Assembly (NCBI GenBank): GCA_026874595.1
Contig: CM049309.1
Coordinates: 4,872,076-4,936,075, forward strand
From: Sipunculus nudus
Lineage: Eukaryota > Annelida > Sipuncula > Golfingiida > Sipunculidae
Length of the DNA stretch: 64,000 nucleotides
Direction of reading: 5' to 3'
Under the pieces are notes generated by a model. That model worked only from the letters and a program-made list of their open reading frames with translations. It made no database searches and was not told the DNA's origin. Below are positions 24,001-34,405 of the stretch, piece by piece. Position numbers and translations under genes: made by a program. How positions within the stretch are numbered: position 1 is the first letter of the stretch; each line of letters starts with the position of its first letter.

Positions 24001-26693
24001 AATTTAAGAGAAAATTTCCTTTTGCCAGCCAAAAAATTTATGGGCATGGGAAACCCTGACATAATTTCATCACCATCATCAAGCGAGGTGGAAAAATATG
24101 GTGACCACAAGTGCTGCCAAAGTTTTGTAGGTGGGAATGGCTCATCCCTTTTTCTCAGACTAATCCCTCAAACATCCATAAAGGGAGCTCATTATGGTGG
24201 GGTACTCATTTCGTTGAATACAGTATATGTTTTATGATTACAGAAGAAGCATATTGTGTGAAAACGAAACCCACCTGCATAGGCCACAGACTTGTTGGTT
24301 CCCACTCCAGCAACCCGCGTGCATAGACCACAGGCTCAACAAGACACAATTTTGCTCCCTCTGCTCCCACTCCATTGACCTCTATGACATTACGAGTATT
24401 TTATTGTAGCCATGTAGCCATTGCCAGAAAACGGATACCAGCCCAGTGAAGCGTGCCCAGTGCCAATGTTGTTACATTTCGTTTTGATTGTCAGCTAGCT
24501 GGCCCAATAACCCATGTATCATAGAACACAGGCTCAGACAGCCTGGCCTGATATTCCCCCGGGTGTGTTCACAAGGCTCTTGTGTCTGTGAGGTGTTTGG
24601 CATGTCTGTCTGAGCCTGTGGTCTATACACGCGGGTAGCTGGAGTGGGAACACAGAGGGAGCAAAATTTGACCTATTATTTAATAAGAGTAGGCTCTGTG
24701 CATGCAGGTTGCTGGGCCAGTTAGCTGTACATGTCAGTCAAAACAAAATGTAACAACACTGGTGCTGGCCTCTGGGCACTCCTCGCTTGAACAGATCGGA
24801 GGTGTAATGAACTATTATTTAATAAGACTTAGAGTATGCTAACTGCATTATATGTGGCATATGTATCAAGGATACTGCTGCATAAAAGCTTCAAGAAAAC
24901 TGGAAAACATAAAACCCTTTGACAGGAAAAATACTATCTGTATGCAGTGGACCTTTGAAGGCTTTGTGGAGAAAGACCTGTAACAGGTTTTTTTTGGGAA
25001 AACACATGTACACTAGATTGTACAGATTGAAATGGTAGATTTCTCTATTATTGCTTACTTTGAAGCAATGAAGCAGTGTTAGCAGCCTTCCCTTGAGGGG
25101 GATGTGTTTATGCCCATTGAATGAAATTGCATTGGGTCCGCCTAAACACCGGTGTTTTGGGTACGTGTGACGAAACACCACGAAACACCCTTTTAAATTC
25201 GATCTTGAAGCAAAACACTGGTATCAGTTGATAAATCATCATCTGTTGCATATATTAATGCGATATTGTGCCACTATTCTGTAAAATAAAAGAAAGCAAT
25301 GGTGTTTTGTACAACTGACAAGTGCGCTGCCTGATTGCGACTTGCGCCGGTAGGGGGCAGGGTCTTAGCTGGCATTAATGGCTGCAGTTGGCGCCGCACT
25401 GAACCGACCATGGCACGAAACACTCGTTTTTATCTTTATGTCATAAATTTATGAAACAAAATTGCAGATATACATCCATTATTGATTATTTATCGATTGG
25501 TGTTACGTTTTGGGTTCAGGTTTGAAGTGGGTGTTTCGTGATGTTTCATCACAGATACCCAAAACACTGGTGTTTAAGGTGTTTAGGGGGACCGATTGCA
25601 TCAGTATACTTTATCATTATAATATATATATCATGACAAACCATATATATCATGTTTATAGGTATTCAAGGGCCTGTGATACACATGGTAGGCCTGCACA
25701 GAATTTTTTGTCATCTTTATATAGACTTGTACCCAGCACAACTGAAAGAGACTAATCAAAAGTAGACAAAGAATTTTGTGCGGCCTACCAGAAAGTACCA
25801 ATTAACGGATACAATCCAGTTGCAAATGAAAATGCCAGCCTTGTGTATATTTATATAAACTAGTTACTGACAAGCATTATTTACTGGTTTAGCGCTTAGA
25901 AAAGGGTAGGGCAGAACTATAGAAACCGGGCTTCAGCCTACCGCCGGTAAAACGGGTGTCGCATAATAAATTGTTTCCTGGAAAAGGCCGATAAATATCA
26001 TTTTCCTCAGAATTCCTGTATTTAATTTTGCTCATAGCTGGAGTTTATTATATTAGAGGAGGAGGGGTCCGGGGAACCTGGGTTCCCCGTCTGAACGGGG
26101 GTGTGAGGGCGGAGCCCCCACCTAAAGCTTAATTTTTCCTGTTAAAATAGTAAATGGTTTCCCATTTTCGCAATAGATGCCTCTTCAATCGCAGATATAA
26201 ATGAACTAAACTTGCTCTTGTTGGTATCTCGTCTTCACAGCTCATTTAGTAGCGTGTAGGGCTCCTAGTCCAGAGATCGTAGGTTCGAGTCCCGATTCAG
26301 GCGACTTCTCATGCTTAGTAGTTGTTTATGTTAGAAGTGTAGAGTGTAGGGACATCTACAGGGAAAAGTAGGAGTTAAAATAGGGAATGAGAGGTGACAA
26401 TTTTATTTATATGTTCCTCAATACAAGCGAAGCCCGCGTTCTATAGTGGCTCCAAGGGTAGGAATGGTTTATATAATATAGTTGACTGAAAAATGTGTAA
26501 GTCAAAATTTGTATCAACAAGGATTCAAGCGCCTGTGGGCTCAGTCACTGTGAGTCTGTAGCCTGCTGTAGCCTGTAGGTGAATAGTAGTCAGATCTCAA
26601 ACCTGAAGTTTTGCCTTTACTCACCTGTTCTGGTTTCTTTTTCGTCCTGACCAGCTCGTCTCGCCTGGGTATGGTGCCGCCATCACATCCCAT
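17502..26693 (-). CDS. RTF2: RTF2, replication termination factor 2 (whole gene, 8 coding exons)
   Basis: Exons, 5' to 3': 26693-26625, 22857-22763, 21912-21822, 20896-20775, 20141-20063, 19017-18904, 18295-18259, 17776-17502. They splice at GT-AG with consistent phase to 293 aa; human RTF2 is 306. The start MGCDGGTIPRRDELV matches the family's near-invariant N-terminus, and the end HWVTHNPLYY matches its tail. In between are LYNKESIIEMLLD, YICPVSGLEMNG and CGCVFSERALKE. RING-like metal ligands C114, C133, C135, C150 and C153 are visible. The region after residue 190 is Lys/Ser/Ala-rich and low in order. RTF2 is a nuclear replisome-associated factor, known in fission yeast for fork barriers and in mammals as a substrate of DDI1/2 proteasome shuttles. 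Identity is secure; function here is by homology. Confidence 0.97.
18259..18295 (-). CDS. RTF2: RTF2 exon 7 (37 bases)
   Basis: Residues 191-202 plus one base, a short Lys-rich linker KAKKGKESHTVK. Acceptor CAG before 18295, donor GTATGA after 18259. Phases on both sides agree with the neighbours. Confidence 0.9.
18474..18582. repeat. Perfect inverted repeat around a (TA)n tract, RTF2 intron 6
   Basis: AAAAATCAGATCACTGAAT on the left is exactly complementary to ATTCAGTGATCTGATTTTT on the right. The TA-rich spacer extends the pairing, so the arms total about 27 or more bases. It is capable of a cruciform, or of a hairpin in the pre-mRNA. Confidence 0.9.
18904..19017 (-). CDS. RTF2: RTF2 exon 6
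   Basis: Residues 153-190. It starts with C153 to complete the RING-like cysteines and continues into DVIILNGTEEEVEKL and a charged helix. Donor GTAAGA after 18904. Confidence 0.95.
19630..19926 (-). mobile_element. tRNA-derived SINE in RTF2 intron 5
   Basis: Read on the minus strand it has an A box TGGCTCAGGAGTAGAGCA (about 19917-19900), then a B box GGGTTTGAATCTC (19875-19863), then a roughly 230-base body. The spacing is that of a tRNA-promoter head. A decayed relative of the body lies at 43228-43345. It has the same orientation as the host gene. Confidence 0.75.
20063..20141 (-). CDS. RTF2: RTF2 exon 5
   Basis: Residues 126-152, with CGCVFSERALKEMK (C133, C135) and C150 at the end. Donor GTGAGT after 20063. 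Confidence 0.95.
20775..20896 (-). CDS. RTF2: RTF2 exon 4
   Basis: Residues 86-125 plus two bases. It includes YICPVSGLEMNG with zinc-ligand candidate C114. Acceptor CAG before 20896, donor GTCTGT after 20775. Confidence 0.95.
20968..21008. repeat. (TA)n microsatellite, RTF2 intron 3
   Basis: Simple TA tract. Confidence 0.9.
21822..21912 (-). CDS. RTF2: RTF2 exon 3
   Basis: Residues 55-85, encoding RLYNKESIIEMLLD and SSHIRNLK. Acceptor CAG before 21912, donor GTACGA after 21822. Confidence 0.95.
22316..22530 (+). mobile_element. Retroposed 3' end with poly(A) tail, RTF2 intron 2
   Basis: About 180 bases end in AATAAAGTATT followed by an A-rich tail of about 25 bases. That is the look of a 5'-truncated retrocopy of a transcript or LINE on the plus strand. 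The source is not recognised. Confidence 0.5.
22763..22857 (-). CDS. RTF2: RTF2 exon 2
   Basis: Residues 24-54 plus two bases. It contains WQHCALTQERLVKPIVACEL, the start of the Rtf2 domain. Acceptor CAG before 22857, donor GTATGT after 22763. Confidence 0.95.
22950..23470. mobile_element. Inverted-repeat element with GGGAAAGT motifs, RTF2 intron 1
   Basis: The left end GGTTGAAATGTTGCC...CTTTCCCCG is matched, inverted, by the right end CTTTCCCCGCAGGG...TTTCCACC. CTTTCCC or GGGAAAG recurs at least eight times inside. Flanking words (CTGCTAACACAAC before, TGCTAAACCACC after) look like a second repeat that it entered. The 144-aa ORF 22905-23339 lies across it and has no recognisable domain. Confidence 0.5.
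23480..24250. other. RTF2 intron 1, nothing recognised
   Basis: Only a short inverted pair, around AAAGGTGCCTACCAG (23795) and AGTAGGCACCTTTTC (23970), which may mark a small palindromic repeat. Confidence 0.4.
24260..24790. repeat. Cluster of direct and inverted copies of a 30-35 base module
   Basis: The module CCAGCAACCCGCGTGCATAG plus ACCACAGGCTC occurs at 24301 and, diverged, near 24268 and 24506. It occurs inverted at 24614-24648 and again near 24700. A second pair, GTTGTTACATTTCGTTTTGA (near 24468) against its complement near 24740, is also inverted. The region can fold in several ways. Confidence 0.7.
25133..25594. mobile_element. MITE with about 65-bp inverted ends and 7-bp TSD
   Basis: The left end TGGGTCCGCCTAAACACC is complementary to the right end GGTGTTTAGGGGGACCG, and the similarity continues for about 65 bases with AAACACC motifs throughout. 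ATTGCAT flanks it directly at 25126-25132 and 25595-25601. It encodes nothing. It lies in RTF2 intron 1. Confidence 0.8.
25687..25789. mobile_element. 103-bp mini inverted-repeat element
   Basis: The two 26-base ends, GGTAGGCCTGCACAGAATTT and its near complement ending GTGCGGCCTACC, enclose about 50 bases. It is too small to be autonomous. It lies in RTF2 intron 1. Confidence 0.6.
26235..26320 (+). mobile_element. tRNA-like sequence, probable SINE head
   Basis: A degraded A-box region (CAGCTCATTTAGTAGCGTG) is followed at tRNA spacing by the B box GGTTCGAGTCCC. The acceptor and anticodon stems do not pair well, so a functional tRNA is unlikely. It is a SINE or tRNA pseudogene in RTF2 intron 1. 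Confidence 0.5.
26625..26693 (-). CDS. RTF2: RTF2 exon 1
   Basis: Residues 1-23. The ATG is at 26693-26691, and the donor GTGAGT follows 26625 in phase 0. The family-specific MGCDGGTIP start fixes the initiation codon. Confidence 0.96.
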
Positions 26694-27930
26694 TGTCGTG
26701 TATTTCCAAGTTTTCTGATTCAGAGAACTATTTCAGGATCTGTTCTTCCCAAACACAATTTCGCTGATGATTGTATTGTTAACGGACGATCAATCTGCCG
26801 TTTTCATGACGCAGTTGAGTGTTCGAAACGCCAAGAACGACCAAGTACTGTCAGATGCGATCATCACCATTAGGGAGTGGAGACAAAATTTTAGCGATTA
26901 TTTTTCTGATCTTTGAAGGTATCATTATTAAGATTTGGCAGACTGCTTGTTTATGTGTCATTCAAAATGTTACTTTTTTAGTAGAATGAGAAATATAAAA
27001 TCACCTGGGTTGATGTTTTAAAATACATGTAATTTTGAATTTGCTGGACCATGCAGTACGTAGGCCCACGTTTGACTTAAACATAATATAAAACACAGTC
27101 TTAGGCTAATTATTTATAATTTATCAATTTAATACTTCGTGATCACTATGGCCTTATTTAAACCTTAATGCATACTGAATGTGTCATGTTTTTTTTAAGA
27201 TTTATGTTGATGTACCTGAATTTAAAAAAATCCAGTTATTTGATTTTTAATTCAATTTTAATATGAAACATTTATTCATTTTTGTCCAGATTTTCTTGCC
27301 ATTTTGTTTTAAGCCTGTATTCTGTATTCGACATATATTTTTATTTGCTGAAAATACAAAAATACTTATATTTATAAGTTGACTTTCTTTTTCTTTTTCA
27401 ATGTGCATACCTATAAACGGAGTTCATTTATCTACAAGAATTTTGCTAAAAACCCAAAATCAAGCACACTGGTCAATTAAAATTACTTAACTCACTGCAT
27501 TTGAACATTGAACCTTAAATTTTAAATATAATATTTTGGAATTCCAAACGTTTGCATGTTTTCATTTTTACGGTCTGATATTCAATATTTTATAAACCAT
27601 GCATTTTGCTTTACCATTTTCTACAAAGCTGTTTCTTGTCTTTTTATAAATGAATTACATTTCAAAATGTTTAACTTAAAATAACTATACACAGGATATG
27701 GATATATTTGACATTTATACTTGATAAAATGTCGTCTATCAAATTGGATTTCTTGGATATCGTATACAACATTCTGAATCTTTTCAGGTGAGGTTATTTT
27801 AACTTCTTTTACTGTTTTACCATCTCCTGTCGATTGCATGTGTTAAGCCCACACGCCTGATTTTGACCCTATATAGACAACCATCGACCTTAATCAGAAC
27901 TGATCTAAAAATATTCCTTCTGATATGAAG
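26694..27930. other. RTF2 upstream region
   Basis: The first 160 bases upstream of the RTF2 ATG are richer in CG than their surroundings and include a CRE-like TGACGCA near 26807, so the promoter is probably here. No TATA box or initiator could be fixed. Beyond 26900 the sequence is AT-rich with no recognised gene; the 72-aa ORF 27621-27839 has no motif. Confidence 0.4.
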
Positions 27931-27935
27931 CCTAG

Positions 27936-27937
<2 letters not shown>

Positions 27938-27988
<51 letters not shown>

Positions 27989-28069
27989 GTTTTATATATA
28001 TATAATGTATATTAATGTATAGGCTTATGCTTAGTTAAGGCGCTGTACATGTACTAAAATATTAAAATG

Positions 28070-28121
<52 letters not shown>
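27938..28121. repeat. (TA)n tracts and left flank repeat of the foldback element
   Basis: Two TA tracts enclose about 80 bases (ATTAATGTATAGGCTTATGC, GGCGCTGTACATGT, then AATATTAAAATGAATAA). The same stretch recurs with small changes at 31375-31445, on the other side of the foldback element. Confidence 0.85.
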
Positions 28122-28124
<3 letters not shown>

Positions 28125-28399
28125 AGAGACGAGATTGAAATCCAGGCGGATTTTAAATTCGCCTAGACGAGATTGCGATTGTGATCTCGGCTAGACGGAT
28201 TTTAAACTCGCCTAGACGAGATCACAATCGCAATCTCGCCTAGGCGAGATTAAAATCCATCATGGAGCAGGCCAGGATTTTAATCTCGCCTAGGCGATTT
28301 TAAAATCTGTCTGGTGTCACCCAGGTGAGTTTAAAATCTGCCTGATATCACTTGGGCGAGTTTAAAATCTGCCTAGGCAAGATTAAAATAGTGATCTGA

Positions 28400-29543
28400 T
28401 CTAATTTCCCAATAAATTATGCATTGTAATTGACTTATGAGAGATGTTTTCAGTCAGATTTTCAATATTTTAACACTGAATGGTTACGTATAGTTCACAA
28501 GTAATATATTTATTAATATTTACAGAATATTATATTATTAATTAAATGATTAACATTAATTTTGGAAATGGAATATTTTTATATTATATATTTTTTATTA
28601 ATATGGTTATGTATAGTTCACAAGTAATATATATTTTATATTATTTACAGAATATTATAGTATTATGTAATAATTAACATTATTTTTTTTATTTTATATT
28701 TTTATTTATAAACTATGTAATAAGAAAATTACATTGGTATAGTATATGGCACATTCAAATGATATATGTTGTGGGCTGCTGCTGATTATTTACATAATAA
28801 TTTTGTTGTCAATATTAATTTGAAGGGAAACTTGTATTAGTAATATTAGTAATGTAGTATTTTAAAAAGACAAAAGGAACATAAGTCATTTATTTTTTAT
28901 CAATATAATTCAATGCATGTTCACATGCATAAATGATCTATTACTCTATGAATCTAGAAATCATATTTTTTCTGATGTGATATAATACTGTCCAAAAAAA
29001 GGCAGTTATCTTGTAACAAAGTATACATAAATATTGATGCTTCACAAAATGCCTCACAAAACATTAAAAAAAAAGATCAGAAGAATATTATATACATTAT
29101 AAGAAAAGACTAAATAAGACAAAGAAATATTCACTTGCATACATCTGTGTATCAACTTTTACCTTTTCTCATATGATGTTTAATTACCTAAAAAAAGGAT
29201 GGTGTATCAAAGTCCATCATAAATACTGATACCCTGCATATTTTGTACCATAAGTGTACATGTTTTGACTGTTGAGTGTTGAATACCTGGGTGAAAAGAA
29301 ACATTTGAACTAGATCAACCAACTAATTTGTTCTGTTTGTCCTGTAAGAATTATCAAATAGGATGATTGTTTATGTTAATGTGTAATATACTCATTAAAT
29401 AGTGAAGTAATAGCTATCTAAACTAATCTATCTATCTGTCTATCAATCTATCTATGATTGATTCAATATGCAAGTGGATGACTTTTTCCCCCAGATTTGC
29501 TCTTCATAATATCTCATAAGTGTGCTTCAATATACCTCTTGTT
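28400..29543. other. AT-rich interior of the foldback element
   Basis: No ORF or known domain. A stretch around GGTTACGTATAGTTCACAAG at 28480 recurs near 28605, pointing to a local duplication of about 125 bases. Confidence 0.5.
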
Positions 29544-29747
29544 CAGGGGCGGATCCAGGATTTAGGAAAAGGGGGGTCCAACCCAGGAGGACTAATGAAA
29601 ATCCTAAAAAAAAGGTCATCACGTCTGGAAAAGGGGGGGCCCAGGCTGCAAAATTACGTCTCTAAACCCCTTAGAAAAGGTTGCTTCGGGTGAAAAAGGG
29701 GGGGGGGGGGTCCGGACCCCCTGGACCCCCCCCTGGATCCGCTTCTG
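29544..29747. mobile_element. MITE, CAGGGGCGGATCCAGG family, best-preserved ends
   Basis: It starts CAGGGGCGGATCCAGG and ends CCTGGATCCGCTTCTG, so the inverted ends are 14 of 16 identical. TTGTT stands on both sides, a possible partial target-site duplication. It is nested inside the foldback element. Confidence 0.75.
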
Positions 29748-29794
29748 TTGTTACTCTCTAATTGCCATATATTTAAATACAATTACAAATTATT

Positions 29795-31245
29795 GTATCC
29801 CCAGACAAAGTGGGGAGATACTATGTTTTCATACCGGTCCCGCCGCCGCCGCATGTAAATCTTGTTGGCGCGATAACCCAAAAAATATTTCACGGAACTT
29901 TACCAAACTTGGTATATGTATATATATAGATATGGGTAAGAGGACGACGCCTATTTAAAATGAGGTCATGACCTTCACTAGGAGAGTGTCCTTGACCTTG
30001 AATAGGTCCAATTTTGGGGAAAATCACACAAATTCTTTAATATCTCAAGAAATTTTGCACGGATTCATCCCAAAATCAAGATGATGGAAGATCATGGATA
30101 GGGTTGTCATGTTCCAGAAACTGGTGGCGCCACCTATTATTCTTTACTTGTTTTCGTGCCGTTTAATACCCCCAAAATTGCCACCTTACAGTACTGTGAG
30201 CATTATAAGTCAAAAACTAATGGACAGATTTCTTTTATATTATGCATATACATAGGTATGGGTTATGGGATGATGTTTATTTAAATTGGGGTCATGACCT
30301 TTCCTATGATAGTGGCCTTGACCTTGAATATTGCCATATATGGTGAAAATCACACACCTCTTATGATATCTCCAGTGTTGATAGCCATATGGATTTCAAA
30401 CATGACTTATGTATGGCCCACCACTAGGTAAGAACCCTATAGGTTCTAGGGTCATGAGGTCAAAGTCACTGGACTGGCATTTTAAAAGATACTGTGGATG
30501 CATTTTAAGCCAAACTTTCATCCTAGGTCTTCCATCTTGAATATATAGCTCACTTGCCAATAGTGGATGATCCATATAATTTTTGGGGTCACAAGGTCAA
30601 AGGTCAAGGCCACAGAAGCTATCTGTCCAAAAAGTAGTTTCTGGATGATAATTCCTGCTTTTATTGATGTATTGATTTCAAACTTGACTTATATATGTCC
30701 CATTGAAAAAGCAAGACTCCAATTGATTTTGGGGTCATGAGGTCAAAGGTCAAGGTCACAGGACACATCTTTATAAAGATTGTGGATGCATTTTCAGCCA
30801 AACATTTCATCTCAGACCTTTCATCTTGCACATTTAAGTCATCTGCCAAGAGAGGAAGACCCCTATCAGTTTTGAGGTCACAAGGTCAAAGGTGAAGGTC
30901 ATTGGTGCCATCTGTCCAAAAATTAGTTCCTGGATGATAATTCCTGCTTTTATTGATGTATGGATTTCAAACTTGACTTGTATATGTCCCATGGGAAAAG
31001 CAAGACCCGAATTGATTTTGGGGTCATGAGGTCAAAGGTCAAGGTCACAGGACACATCTTAAAAAAGATTGTGGATCTATTTTCAGCCAAACATTTCATC
31101 TCAGATCTTTCATCTTGCACATATAGTTCTCCTGCCAAGAGAGGAAGAACACTATCAATTTTGAGGTCACAAGGTCAAAGGTGAAGGTCACAGGAGCCAT
31201 CTGTCCAAAAATTAGTCTGGGTGATAATTCCTGCTTTATTGATGT
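29795..31245. repeat. Tandem-core repeat family C (289-bp unit)
   Basis: It opens with the hairpin GTATCCCC...GGGGAGATAC (29795-29821). About three units follow, with GATAATTCCTG at 30646, 30935 and 31222, so the period is 287-289 bases. Each unit carries GGTCAAAGGTCAAGGTCAC. The 62- and 74-aa ORFs here are products of the repeat. Confidence 0.75.
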
Positions 31246-31367
31246 ATATTATTTTAAACTCGCCTGGATGACACCAGACAGATTTTAAACTCGCCTAGGC
31301 GAGATCACAATCGCAATCTCGTCTAGGCGAATTTAAAATCCGCCTGCATTTCAATCTCGTCTCTGAC

Positions 31368-31450
31368 ATATATATATATATGTATATTAATGTATAGGCT
31401 TTTGCTTAGGCGCTTTACATGTGCTAAAATATTAAAATGAATAAAATAGA
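31368..31450. repeat. Right flank repeat of the foldback element
   Basis: A TA tract, then ATTAATGTATAGGCTTTTGC and on to AATATTAAAATGAATAA, matching 28000-28075 at roughly 90 percent by eye. Confidence 0.8.
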
Positions 31451-34190
31451 TAAAAAAATAGATTAATTATAATCATCCCCGAAAATCAGAAACAACTCCC
31501 AACACAAATTAATTAAGTCGGTGTGTTCGAACAGCGAACATTTAATGGGAGTTTGTTCCAAAATTCTGGAGCTACATTATTCAAAGCCCTACTACCAAAG
31601 GTGGATCGATTTACAGCTGGTTAAACGAGTAAGAACTGAATGGAAGATCTGAGAGCGCGAGATAGTTGATATGATGAAACCAGTGTGCTGATATATTTAA
31701 GCGCTAGACCATGCAATGCCCGGTACGTAATAAGACAGATTTTGTACGAGATACGTACGCTGACGTATTGGTAACTATAGTATTAATCAATAAAAAGTGG
31801 AGTTACATGGTGAAACCTCTTTGCACCATATATAACACGAGCTGTGCTATTTGAACAGATTGTAATTTTTCTAGCAAGTAAGATGGCAGTCTAACTATGA
31901 AGAATTGCACATGTCCAAACGTGACGTCACCGTCACCTGAACAAGCAGTTGAGTCGTTCTATGAGAAGGATAACGCCTTATTTTTAGCAATATTTCTTAG
32001 ATGGAAATATGCAACCTTCACGACGGCAATGGTATGAGGAGTCATTGATAAATGTTTATCTTATATACCATCTTCCCCTAAATGGACAAGTTGATAGTCT
32101 TTGTCTGTGACGAAAACTCCTTTCAGTGCACTTTCGTACCCCTGTCAAACCAATTTGATACAGATAGTTATAGTGACACGGATAGTGTGCAAAGGCTCAC
32201 GGTACACATTCTTCTGAGCAGGGCACCCCCGAGCGTGTTATTTCATGAATTAATAATAAGACTAGCTAGGGCCTACTGAGCCAATCAGGTGGCTCGCTTA
32301 CGCCTCGTTTACGCGGTAGGGAAAACAAATCTGTTGCTTTTTCTAGATCAATCATCTTGCGAAATGAGGCGTTATCAAGAATCTGACTAAGACTTTCAAT
32401 TTTTCTTTGTGAGTTTCCGGTGCACTTATTCTCGTTGCCATGACATGCAGTTTATATTTCTGTGTACCGTTTACTTTTGTAACTAAAATGGTTTTGATGG
32501 GCAAACACAGAAAAATGGCTCCCCATTGGGCCATCCCAAAACATTAGGGGTAAAAAATATTTACTATCTCAAAACAATGATTCCAGATTTCAGCAGATTT
32601 GGCCTTGAAGATCAAGGTCACCGATTTTCGAACTTCTCCGAGATTTTTAACGTGTTAACAATCCTTAGATGACTGAAATGTGAAGAAAATAAATTATCGA
32701 AAGAAAAAAATATCGGCTAACTTCTGCTGATTTTAACAAATGTGTAAGATCACTATAATTATGTTTGCGTGTTTGCAGATTGCGTTTTTGTCACGGGACC
32801 TGCAATAAGTATATATATAATTCACTTCAGTCTTGGTCGAGAAAAGTTGCGTTTGTTTTTGAATGCACAACGTTTATGTGCACCTGATGCAGCACTCATT
32901 ATTATTTTGTATTTTGCCGCTTTTTATCTGAAACTATCATGATATCCTCATGGGACTCTCTGTGGCGTCCACAGTTCCCTATTTTCACTAGATGTCGCAG
33001 CAGCCGCTGAAACTGGCTTCGTGAAAGACACATCTATTCTTCAATTAACATGTAAAATACAAGCCTTAGATGGCGCCACCTATGTAGACCATTCTGTATG
33101 CCGAAATGATCTGGTCTCTTTTTTCCGTTTTTAATATTCTGGCTTTAAATTGTTTTACATTCCATAGAAGAAGGTAAATAAAATGAGTATGAACTGAGTG
33201 GTAAAATTTTCAAAATGGCTCTTTGCAGAACTTCAAATCCGTCCATCGCAAATAATTTAATGCGTTTGCATTCCTGATGTGCTGTATGTTCCCAAATATC
33301 TTAAGATAAGTTTTAACTTTCAGCATGAAATTTTCTCAGGAACACTGATAGTGCTTGCTATGCGACTTTTGAACAACCCAATTGTATTTCTCTTTTTAAA
33401 GATAGTTTATTTAGTAATAATATTGTTTTCCTCTTACATTAAGATTCCGTTGTGGATGAGGGATCATATGGGTGTGAATCGTGTCGAATGATATTCAAAA
33501 TGAAGTCTTTTAGAAACTTGAATTCAGTCGACCGCAAAATTTGAAGTTTGCATGTACGATGCAACGTCGGATAATCCTAATATTTACAGAATGAGGGTAT
33601 ACCTAAGCGGAAAATATCACGTGGTCACTGGGAAATTGATCATGTGCCTGCCATGCGATTTTGACCTCAAGGTGGCGACACCTATTTTGAGCTTTCTGCA
33701 ATCTGAAATGAGCTATTCTTCTTTTTTTCAAGATGACACGTTAACTATACTTATTTTGGCTTCTATACCATTATATAAACAATTTCGTAAACAAAATGAA
33801 TATGGATTGAGTGGAATTTATTTCAAAATGGCAATGACTGAAAGTGGTAGGCAAATGTAGAAGCCCTCTTTTTGCAATCCCGGTCACACGAAGGCCTGCC
33901 AAACAATTCTATCAAAGATCTCTCCTTTGAGAAGGGGATTATTTCGGGCCGGTGACCGCGAAATGTACAAATAACCCAGATAGAGCCTCCTGAGTAAAAC
34001 TCCCATCACACACTCTATGCCCATTGTGTTACCGGGCCCGAAGACACAAAGAAAAGAGGCGCCCGTGGGGGAGCAAATATTAAAATTAAGTGGGTGGAAT
34101 CTCTGCGGACACACCCGGAGCAAATATATTTCGAAAAATCACGGCAATCCGTACGGTGGTTTCAGAGGAGATACGGAAAATTACAAAAAT
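31451..34190. other. Intergenic between RTF2 and GALE, nothing firm
   Basis: No exon with plausible splice sites and a known domain. ORFs of 65-102 aa (32082, 33279, 33552) lack motifs. CGGTCAC near 33879 and GTGACCG near 33953 form a weak inverted pair. Confidence 0.4.
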
Positions 34191-34198
34191 CGCCTTAC

Positions 34199-34199
34199 G

Positions 34200-34247
<48 letters not shown>

Positions 34248-34323
34248 TCTTCGGGGGCATTACTGACATCCGCTTAATTACTGCCCCCCCCCCCCCCCAT
34301 CCCGCTATTTGGGTCAGGGTACG

Positions 34324-34405
<82 letters not shown>

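Larger units (their letters stand above)
28122..31367. mobile_element. Foldback-like element with long modular inverted ends
   Basis: The left end GTCAGAGACGAGATTGAAAT is the exact complement of the right end. Pairing runs about 68 bases with one mismatch (position 21) and resumes after a left-side insertion, for roughly 115 bases in all. The ends are built from palindromic modules such as ATCTCGCCTAGGCGAGAT and GGCGAGTTTAAAATCTG. A perfect 22-base inverted pair (GAGATTGCGATTGTGATCTC and its complement) lies inside the left end, 28172-28242. Interior: AT-rich unique sequence, a MITE and a tandem-core repeat. No transposase. TA-rich flanks hide any target-site duplication. Confidence 0.8.

Noticed and set aside
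26235-26320. Functional tRNA gene
   Set aside because: The B box is good, but the stems do not pair properly and no acceptor stem is seen. SINE head or pseudogene is more likely.
30661-31184. Paired 62-aa ORFs as a duplicated gene family
   Set aside because: They fall in the 289-bp tandem repeat at the same offset and are products of it.
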